From Mycolicibacterium austroafricanum (GTDB lineage Bacteria; Actinomycetota; Actinomycetes; Mycobacteriales; Mycobacteriaceae), in the NCBI RefSeq assembly GCF_902705885.1, contig NZ_CACSIP010000075.1:89604-153603 (forward strand): a DNA stretch of 64,000 nt. The letters run 5' to 3'. Positions 58,724-64,000 of this stretch are shown piece after piece (positions within the stretch are counted from its first letter, which is position 1; every line of letters starts with the position of its first letter). Made by a program: the position numbers and the translations under genes. Below the pieces are notes generated by a model. That model was not told where the DNA came from, made no database searches, and saw only the letters and a program-made list of their open reading frames with translations.

Positions 58724-59461
58724 TCAACTGCGGGCTTGGCACCGCTCAATGAGTTTCTCCGCCAGCAATTGTGGGTGGCTGATCATCACGTCGTGGCACG
58801 CATCGACCTCGATCAGGGTCTGGACTCCGCCCAGCGCAGAGATGCTGTTGCGCTGAGACCGAGTCGACAGCGCACGGTCACGAGTGGTCATGATCCATGT
58901 GCGCGGGACCTCGGGGGGCAGACTGCTGCGATCGACTCGCTCGGCCACTATCGCAATCGCTTCGGTGTAGAGGCGTGACAGTGTGAACTCGCGCTGCTCG
59001 GGTGTCATGCCATTACAGAAGGCATAACGCGCCATGGATTTCGGCAATGCCGTCGTCCTGGTTGTCTTGGCCTTGCGGCGGGCAAACCAGCCCAGCGGTC
59101 CGCCGAGCGTATCGACGATGGCGGTGCCCTGCGGGGGAACAAATGCACACGCGAAGATCATTTCGCGAACCCGAGACGAACCCAATTTGGCGACGACCCC
59201 CGGTATCGTTACCCCAGCCATCGAATGACCGACGATCACGATATCGCCCAGTCGGTGCCGATCGATATCGGCAACAACCGAATCGACCCAATCGGCGATC
59301 GTGGCCTCTCCGAGATCGCCCCGCTTGCCCCGGCGACCGGGCAGGTCCACCGAAAGTACCCGCAGGTGCGGGGCTTGCGTGCGCAACTCGGCGACAGTGG
59401 GGTCCCAGCAATCTGCTGCGTGCGCACCACCGTGCACGAGGACCAAATCAGGCAGTGACAT
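58724..59461 (-). CDS. Alpha/beta hydrolase (EstC/hydroxynitrile-lyase-like)
   Basis: A 245-residue protein with LVLVHGGAHAADCWDPTVAE (oxyanion loop), the nucleophile elbow VIVGHSMAGVTIPGV, and the catalytic His in EVDACHDVMISHPQLLAE. Size and the ACHDVMISHP ending fit the small esterase/hydroxynitrile lyase-like group. It probably hydrolyses an ester or C-C bond in the pathway. An AT-rich palindrome at 59503 lies 42 nt upstream. Confidence 0.9.
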   Translation of the reverse strand: MSLPDLVLVHGGAHAADCWDPTVAELRTQAPHLRVLSVDLPGRRGKRGDLGEATIADWVDSVVADIDRHRLGDIVIVGHSMAGVTIPGVVAKLGSSRVREMIFACAFVPPQGTAIVDTLGGPLGWFARRKAKTTRTTALPKSMARYAFCNGMTPEQREFTLSRLYTEAIAIVAERVDRSSLPPEVPRTWIMTTRDRALSTRSQRNSISALGGVQTLIEVDACHDVMISHPQLLAEKLIERCQARS

Positions 59462-59824
59462 GTCCGTGACACTCTCGACGATCGGCTACATCCGGTGACA
59501 TATATAACTGTTATACGGCATAAGTTACCCGACTCACCACAGCGGGTAGGGGGCCCTGACCACTCCATTGCCACGGATGGGCTGACCTCAGCGAGTGAGC
59601 CGAAGCCGACAGTTCTGGCACAGCGATGTCGCGGCCGAGTCCGCAGAGCTTGCCTGCGTCGCCCGTCGAATCCATCGGAGTATCGCTGTCGTGGCGACGT
59701 CGTGGTCCTGCAGACGGTGTAGCCGGAGAAGCTGCGCAGCGACATGGCCCCGTGCTTCTCGCTGATCTCGGTTAAGGTGTTCGACAGTTAGATCTTTTAT
59801 TGATGCTTTCCCGGGGAGGTCGTT
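59462..59824. other. 363-bp divergent region before the GntR gene
   Basis: No credible gene was found; open frames here are short and without sites. It holds the TATAACTGTTATA palindrome at 59503 and an AT-rich run near 59785 (AGTTAGATCTTTTATTG) that could be the GntR promoter. The remainder is unremarkable. Confidence 0.5.
59503..59515. promoter_or_regulatory. TATAACTGTTATA palindrome
   Basis: A perfect palindrome of 6-bp arms around one central base. It is 42 nt from the hydrolase start and upstream of the GntR gene. It is the most regular member of the AT-rich element set in this window. Confidence 0.5.
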
Positions 59825-60565
59825 GTGGAGGTCACCAGTCTTCGAGAGCCGAAGATGGCCGATCGGGTAGCCACAGTGCTCCGCCGGATGTTCATCCGCG
59901 GGGAGATTGCCGAAGGCGCGATGCTACCTCCGGAATCGGAGTTGATGGAGCGCTTCGGGGTATCCCGTCCCACTTTGCGTGAGGCGTTCCGAGTCCTCGA
60001 GTCGGAGTCGCTGATCCAGGTTGAGCGCGGCGTCCGCGGTGGAGCTCGCGTCACACGCCCGCGCCGGGAGACCCTTGCTCGTTATGCCGGCCTCATTCTC
60101 GAGTACGAGGGCGTCACGCTGCGCGATGTCTTCGACGCTCGCGTTCTCTTGGAGACCCCTATGGTCGTCCAATTGGCCACCGATCGGGATCCGAAGATCA
60201 TCGCCGAACTCGAACAGATCGTCGAGCGCGAAGCGGAACTCGCTGGGGCCGGCGAGTCTCCGCACGAATTGATCGACTTTCATACCGCCATCGCCCGACT
60301 GTCGGGCAACAAGACGCTGCAAATAGTGTCCGACATGCTTCGCCACATCATCGAGAAGGCCCACCGGTCGCTGCCATCGATCGAAGGCCCCCGCGCCCAA
60401 CAGGCGGTGCGCCGCTCCACCAAGACGCACCGGATGCTCCTCGACTACATCAAGGCAGGCGATGCAACAGCTGCCGGCGAGCTCTGGGAGCGTCACCTCA
60501 AGAAGGTCGAAGAATTCGTCCTTTCCCGCTCCGACTTGTCGACCGTGGTCGATCTTCTCGAGTAG
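59825..60565 (+). CDS. GntR-family regulator, FadR/FCD type
   Basis: A 246-residue protein with a GTG start after GGGGAGG. It has an N-terminal winged HTH (about residues 10-75: RMFIRGEIAEGAMLPPESEL, MERFGVSRPTLREAFRVLES, VERGVRGGARVTRP) and a helical C-terminal FCD domain (DVFDARVLLETPMVVQLATD, FHTAIARLSGNKTLQIVSDM). FCD domains bind carboxylates or acyl groups, often with a metal held by Asp and His residues. It is the best candidate to bind the AT-rich palindromes around it at 56422, 59503 and 60660. Confidence 0.92.
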   Translation: MEVTSLREPKMADRVATVLRRMFIRGEIAEGAMLPPESELMERFGVSRPTLREAFRVLESESLIQVERGVRGGARVTRPRRETLARYAGLILEYEGVTLRDVFDARVLLETPMVVQLATDRDPKIIAELEQIVEREAELAGAGESPHELIDFHTAIARLSGNKTLQIVSDMLRHIIEKAHRSLPSIEGPRAQQAVRRSTKTHRMLLDYIKAGDATAAGELWERHLKKVEEFVLSRSDLSTVVDLLE

Positions 60566-60659
60566 ACCCCCGCGCTCGGCCCTTGTGCAAGGCGCTCGCT
60601 GATTCGGTCGCTGCGCGCAACGCGTGCAGTTTTGGCATTGGCGCTGTCCGGCTATACCC

Positions 60660-60672
60660 TTAAATAGTTAAC
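60660..60672. promoter_or_regulatory. AT-rich element before the acyl-CoA dehydrogenase pair
   Basis: TTAAATAGTTAAC, whose reverse complement GTTAACTATTTAA resembles CTAAACTATTTAG at 7293. It lies 92 nt upstream of the ATG at 60764. Confidence 0.4.
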
Positions 60673-60763
60673 GGATACCCTCCGCGTGTCGTCAGCGTGC
60701 CGCGTCCCGTCGCGATGTGATGCGCTAGCGGTCCGCTGGTTACCAACGCGAGGACAGAGCCTG

Positions 60764-61909
60764 ATGACTCCCTGCGACCTGAACGCTCAGGATGCTGAGC
60801 TCGCGGAGCTACGCGCTTCAGTGCGGTGCTTTCTCACAGACGACCGAGAACAACATGGATGGGTTCCCGCCGTCGATGCCTGGCTTGCCGGATGGGATGA
60901 GGAGTTTTCGCAGCGGCTCGGTGCCGCTGGGTTCACCGGCGTGACGATCCCGCAGCAGTACGGCGGACGTGGTCTGTCGCATCTGCATCGCTACGTGGTC
61001 ACCGAAGAACTCCTCGCCGCAGGCGCTCCCGTCGCAGCACATTGGATTGCCGACCGGCAAGTCGCACCGGCGCTGATCACCTACGGCACCGAGGACCAAC
61101 GCGCTCGGCTGCTTCCGCGAATCGCGGCCGGGTCCTTCTACTCGGCGATCGGCATGAGCGAGCACGGTGCCGGCTCGGACCTGGCTGCCGTGAAGACCAA
61201 GGCGACACGGACCGACGGCGGTTGGCTGCTCTCCGGGACCAAGGTGTGGACCAGCGGCGCCCACCATGCACACCAGGTAGTGGTCCTGGCCCGTACTGAA
61301 CCCGCCGACCCGAAACGTCGTCACGCCGGATTCAGCCAATTCCTCGTGTCCTGCGATCGCCCCGGCGTACTCATCGAACCCATCATCTTGATGTCCGGGG
61401 CCCACCACTTCAACGAAGTCACGTTCGATCAGGTCTTTGTCGCCGATGCAGACGTGCTGGGCGACATCGGCAACGGCTGGCACCAGGTGACGGCTGAGTT
61501 GTCCTTCGAGCGGAGCGGTCCAGAACGGATACTGTCCACCGCGCCGCTGTTGCTGGCAGTCGTTCGCGCGCTACAGAACGGCGGAGTATCGGATGACCGC
61601 ACGTTGTCAGACGTCGGCGATCTACTCGCGCATCTGATATCGCTTCGCCAGCTGTCGTTCTCGGTGGCACGCACTTTGAACGACGGCCGCGACGCGAGCA
61701 ATCGAGCCGCTCTCGTCAAGGATCTCGGCACGCAATTCGAAGCCGAATCCGTCCGGGTGGCTGCCCAATTGCTCGAAGGGCAGTGCACTCCACCAGATAT
61801 CGACACCATGCTCCGAACCGCCTGGCTGCACAAGCCGATGTTCACCCTTCGCGGCGGGACGAACGAAGTACTGCGCGGGCTGGTGGCTCGCGGGATGGGA
61901 TTGCGATGA
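60764..61909 (+). CDS. Acyl-CoA dehydrogenase, larger subunit of a pair
   Basis: A 381-residue protein from the ATG at 60764 with GAGGACAG upstream. It has GFTGVTIPQQYGGRGLSHLH, YSAIGMSEHGAGSDLAAVKT, KVWTSGAHHAHQVVVLART and the C-terminal TLRGGTNEVLRGLVARGMG. These are full catalytic-type motifs. It overlaps the next gene by 4 nt (ATGA), pointing to a heteromeric enzyme. It lies downstream of the GntR regulator, which may control it. Confidence 0.92.
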   Translation: MTPCDLNAQDAELAELRASVRCFLTDDREQHGWVPAVDAWLAGWDEEFSQRLGAAGFTGVTIPQQYGGRGLSHLHRYVVTEELLAAGAPVAAHWIADRQVAPALITYGTEDQRARLLPRIAAGSFYSAIGMSEHGAGSDLAAVKTKATRTDGGWLLSGTKVWTSGAHHAHQVVVLARTEPADPKRRHAGFSQFLVSCDRPGVLIEPIILMSGAHHFNEVTFDQVFVADADVLGDIGNGWHQVTAELSFERSGPERILSTAPLLLAVVRALQNGGVSDDRTLSDVGDLLAHLISLRQLSFSVARTLNDGRDASNRAALVKDLGTQFEAESVRVAAQLLEGQCTPPDIDTMLRTAWLHKPMFTLRGGTNEVLRGLVARGMGLR

Positions 61910-63000
61910 GTGCCACGACTGCTGGGGTATTCGATTCCGAAACCGCGACGGACGAGCATGCCGATCTGCGCGAACTCGTAGACGGGATCGCCGGCAAGTT
62001 CTACAGCGCCGCGATGGGCAATCATGGCATCCCGGAGCCATTCGACACCCAGCTTTGGGCCGCGCTCGAGGAGACCGGGCTTTCACGCCTGGCGTCCTCG
62101 TCCGACCTCGGCGCGGGGCCCACCGAGGCGGCCATCGTGCTGTACGGCTTGGCTCGCCACGCGGCAGCGGTGCCGATCGCCGAGGCCGATCTGTTGGGTG
62201 GCTGGCTTGCTACCCGTGCGGGCATCGAACTGCCCGAGGGGGTAGCTACCGTCGCCATCGCGGATGCCACGACGGGCGAGGCGTCCGTCGGCAGAGTCAC
62301 TGCTGTGCCTTGGGCTCGGGATTGCAAGCACATTGTCCTCGCGGCCCCTGGGAGCCACGGAACACGGGTCGGTGTCGTCGACGTAATCGTCGACAAACTG
62401 GTTCTGGATCACAACCTCGCCGGCGAACCCCGCGACGGGATTGAAACCGGCCTTCTGACTAGTCAATTGACCACCGTTGACAGCGCTATCGGACGGGAGT
62501 TGCTGACGCGTGGCGCCTGGGCACGCTGCATTCAGGTGCTAGGAGCACTGGACGCCGCGGCGACACTGACCGTGACGCACACCCGAGAGCGTGTGCAGTT
62601 CGGTCGTCCGTTGAGCGCACTCCAAGCAGTGCAGCATTCCCTCGCTGCCATGGCGGGTGACATCGAGCGCGCACGGTCTGCCGTGGATGCGGCCATCAGT
62701 GCGGCCACGGCATACGGCTTCGGTGACGACCGCACGGAACTGGCTGTCGCGGTGGCCAAGATCGTGCTGGGTCAGGTCGTGGGGCCGGTGACCACCGCTG
62801 CCCACCAACTTCACGGCGCAATCGGAGTGACCCGCGAGCACCCCCTGTGGCTCTTCACGCTTCGGGCCCAGAGCTGGGTCGGCGATTATGGAACTGCTCG
62901 GCTCTTCGCGCATCAATTGGGCCGGCTCACTCTCGCGTGTGACAACCCGTGGGGTCTGGTCACGGGCGAGGTCACTGCCAACCGCGGACAGCAGGCGTAG
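61906..63000 (+). CDS. Acyl-CoA dehydrogenase, smaller subunit of a pair
   Basis: A 364-residue protein from the ATG at 61906 within the ATGA overlap. It contains ERVQFGRPLSALQAVQHSLA and HQLHGAIGVTREHPLWLFTL, the landmarks of short FadE subunits, but only a weak N-terminal catalytic region. With the product of 60764 it should form an alpha2beta2 dehydrogenase like FadE26/27 or FadE28/29. The substrate is unknown. Confidence 0.9.
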   Translation: MSATTAGVFDSETATDEHADLRELVDGIAGKFYSAAMGNHGIPEPFDTQLWAALEETGLSRLASSSDLGAGPTEAAIVLYGLARHAAAVPIAEADLLGGWLATRAGIELPEGVATVAIADATTGEASVGRVTAVPWARDCKHIVLAAPGSHGTRVGVVDVIVDKLVLDHNLAGEPRDGIETGLLTSQLTTVDSAIGRELLTRGAWARCIQVLGALDAAATLTVTHTRERVQFGRPLSALQAVQHSLAAMAGDIERARSAVDAAISAATAYGFGDDRTELAVAVAKIVLGQVVGPVTTAAHQLHGAIGVTREHPLWLFTLRAQSWVGDYGTARLFAHQLGRLTLACDNPWGLVTGEVTANRGQQA

Positions 63001-63021
63001 TAAAACTGACAACCCTTTGTT

Positions 63022-63035
63022 CATATCGCGATATG
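63022..63035. promoter_or_regulatory. CATATCGCGATATG palindrome
   Basis: A perfect 14-bp palindrome 35 nt before the GTG of the secreted CAP-domain gene. It could be an operator or, with its AT ends, overlap a promoter -10. Confidence 0.4.
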
Positions 63036-63070
63036 CTGCACGATTGACCCACCGTGACTGAGGAGCAGAA

Positions 63071-63565
63071 GTGAGCAGTTTCCAGCGCACTATCCGAGTC
63101 ATTCTTGTGTCCGGTTCGCTGACAGCGATGGCGCTTTCCTCGGCAGCTCCGGCGCCGGCCGACAATAGGCGGCTCAACGAAAGCGTCTTTGGCAATATTT
63201 ACACTGCTCAGAAAATGAACGGGTGTCCTGTGCCTCCTCAGCGAGATGGCCGGCTGGACGAAGCGGCGCGCAGACATGCGCTCGACCTACTCCATCATCG
63301 GGAACTCAACGGCGGCATCGGATCCGACGGTTCAACGGTGTCGGATCGAGCAGCCGCGGCGGGCTTCACCGGCACCGTCGCGGAGACGATTGCCATCAAT
63401 CCAGCGCTCGCGATCAGCGGTATAGAGATCCTGGACCGATGGTGGCCGGATCCGGTTTCACGCGGCACGATGCAGGATTGCGCCAACATATCGATCGGCG
63501 TGTGGTCGGAAAACGCGCTCGACCGTTCAGTCGTTGTGGCGGTATACGGGCAGCCCTCGCTGTGA
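63071..63565 (+). CDS. Secreted CAP (SCP)-domain protein
   Basis: A 164-residue protein with a GTG start after GAGGAG. The N-terminus is a Sec signal peptide (RTIRVILVSGSLTAMALSSA, probable cleavage after APAPA). The mature part has LDEAARRHALDLLHHRELNG, GSTVSDRAAAAGFTGTVAET and a closing VVVAVYGQPSL. This fits the small mycobacterial CAP-domain proteins exported to the cell envelope, whose function is unclear. It is unrelated in role to the catabolic genes and may mark the edge of the island. Confidence 0.82.
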   Translation: MSSFQRTIRVILVSGSLTAMALSSAAPAPADNRRLNESVFGNIYTAQKMNGCPVPPQRDGRLDEAARRHALDLLHHRELNGGIGSDGSTVSDRAAAAGFTGTVAETIAINPALAISGIEILDRWWPDPVSRGTMQDCANISIGVWSENALDRSVVVAVYGQPSL

Positions 63566-63768
63566 CACCGCAGCGCAACCGATAGAACCAATCGAAGGCC
63601 GCGGAAGGCACCGCCGACGATTGCGGTCTAGCCGTCCGCCCGGGCCTCTGCATCGAGGCCAAACATCAAGGAATGATCCTGCATTGCCCCGCAAATTCTG
63701 ACCGGACACCTCAAGGATTTGCCACCGCACACTCGCACCGGTCGCCGGTCGACACCATGACCAGACCG

Positions 63769-64000
63769 TCAAGTCGCCGCCGGAACCCACGCTGCGATTC
63801 GATCCCACAGCTGTTGGCGGTGGCTGGCGAAGTTCTGGCAGTGTCCCGACTTTGAGACCAGGAGCAGCGTCACATCGGCAGAGCCGGTGTAGTTGGCGGG
63901 CTCACAGTAGGGATTGGGCGAAACGTCAATCGCCGCGCCGAATGCCAAGAGTACCGGCACGTCCACTTGCGGCGCGTGGCGCTCGACGAATCCAGGCGTG
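63769..64000 (-). CDS. Alpha/beta hydrolase, C-terminal part (cut by right edge)
   Basis: A leftward frame is open from the window end to a TGA at 63769-63771. It reads TPGFVERHAPQVDVPVLLAF, GAAIDVSPNPYCEPANYTG and ends SKSGHCQNFASHRQQLWDRIAAWV. The layout, with a beta-strand plus acid-loop stretch (VPVLLAFG..ID) and a His in SGHCQNF, is that of the C-terminus of an alpha/beta hydrolase. The N-terminal part with the nucleophile lies outside the window. Confidence 0.6.
   Translation of the reverse strand, partial: TPGFVERHAPQVDVPVLLAFGAAIDVSPNPYCEPANYTGSADVTLLLVSKSGHCQNFASHRQQLWDRIAAWVPAAT

Noticed and set aside
59503..59515. TATAACTGTTATA as a KstR site
   Set aside because: AAC and GTT are separated by one base, whereas the KstR pattern needs two.
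59236..59745. 169-codon minus-strand frame upstream of the hydrolase
   Set aside because: It overlaps the hydrolase gene in another frame and crosses the palindromic promoter; no motifs.

Overview
The window looks like the chromosome of a high-GC actinobacterium, most likely a mycobacterium (Mycolicibacterium-like). The signs are a pair of Mce-associated membrane proteins, a mycofactocin-type short-chain dehydrogenase, FadE28/FadE29-ChsH2-ChsH1-Ltp2 type beta-oxidation genes in their mycobacterial order, a FadE34-type double acyl-CoA dehydrogenase, P450s with a 3Fe-4S ferredoxin, and many 4-nt ATGA/GTGA gene overlaps. I see no rRNA, tRNA, CRISPR array or intact mobile element. Almost every gene is catabolic, and the set (P450s, heteromeric acyl-CoA dehydrogenases, hydratases, retro-aldolases, CoA-transferases, amidohydrolases, hydrolases, aldehyde dehydrogenases) suggests breakdown of a bulky polycyclic or terpenoid/steroid-like compound. 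The actual substrate cannot be read from the sequence.

Layout. 1-4.7 kb: an AveC-family membrane protein cut by the left edge, a TetR regulator, an SDR, a ferredoxin and a divergent P450; two near-identical 17-bp palindromes mark a probable TetR regulon. 4.8-12.1 kb: an alpha/beta hydrolase, two Mce-associated proteins, and a five-gene leftward operon (LLM oxidoreductase, 3-hydroxyisobutyrate-dehydrogenase-like enzyme, metallo-beta-lactamase-fold hydrolase, carboxymuconolactone-decarboxylase-like protein, aldehyde dehydrogenase). 12.2-14.6 kb: a rightward aldehyde dehydrogenase and a hotdog protein, followed by a vestigial IS3-type transposase end abutting a TetR tail. 15-25.6 kb: kinase-like protein, epoxide hydrolase and DUF7064/7065-type protein; FadE34-like dehydrogenase, nitroreductase and EthD-like protein; enoyl-CoA hydratase; P450; and a TetR. 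Three copies of one 16-bp palindrome tie this block together.

25.7-34.8 kb: a nine-gene leftward operon containing the core order of the cholesterol side-chain IGR operon (FadE28, FadE29, ChsH2, ChsH1, Ltp2) preceded by a second acyl-CoA dehydrogenase pair and an acetoacetate-decarboxylase-like protein and followed by a CoA-transferase. 35-37.8 kb: rightward SDR, LLM oxidoreductase and a second acetoacetate-decarboxylase-like paralogue. 37.8-45 kb: a second thiolase-like/DUF35 module with an amidohydrolase, a small Cys-rich protein and a mycofactocin-type SDR, a divergent TetR, and a tandem-domain CoA-transferase. 45-54.9 kb: DUF2889 protein, acyl-CoA dehydrogenase, two more amidohydrolases, acyl-CoA ligase, flavin reductase and enoyl-CoA hydratase. 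54.9-64 kb: aldehyde dehydrogenase, two further two-subunit acyl-CoA dehydrogenase units, a GntR/FadR regulator, two hydrolases (one cut by the right edge) and a secreted CAP-domain protein.

Working model (inference): P450s, SDRs and aldehyde dehydrogenases oxidise the substrate; acyl-CoA ligase and CoA-transferases make CoA thioesters; repeated rounds of heteromeric dehydrogenation, hydration and retro-aldol cleavage shorten side chains or open rings; amidohydrolases, hydrolases and decarboxylase-like proteins process the products. At least three TetR proteins and one GntR protein appear to partition the island into separate regulons.
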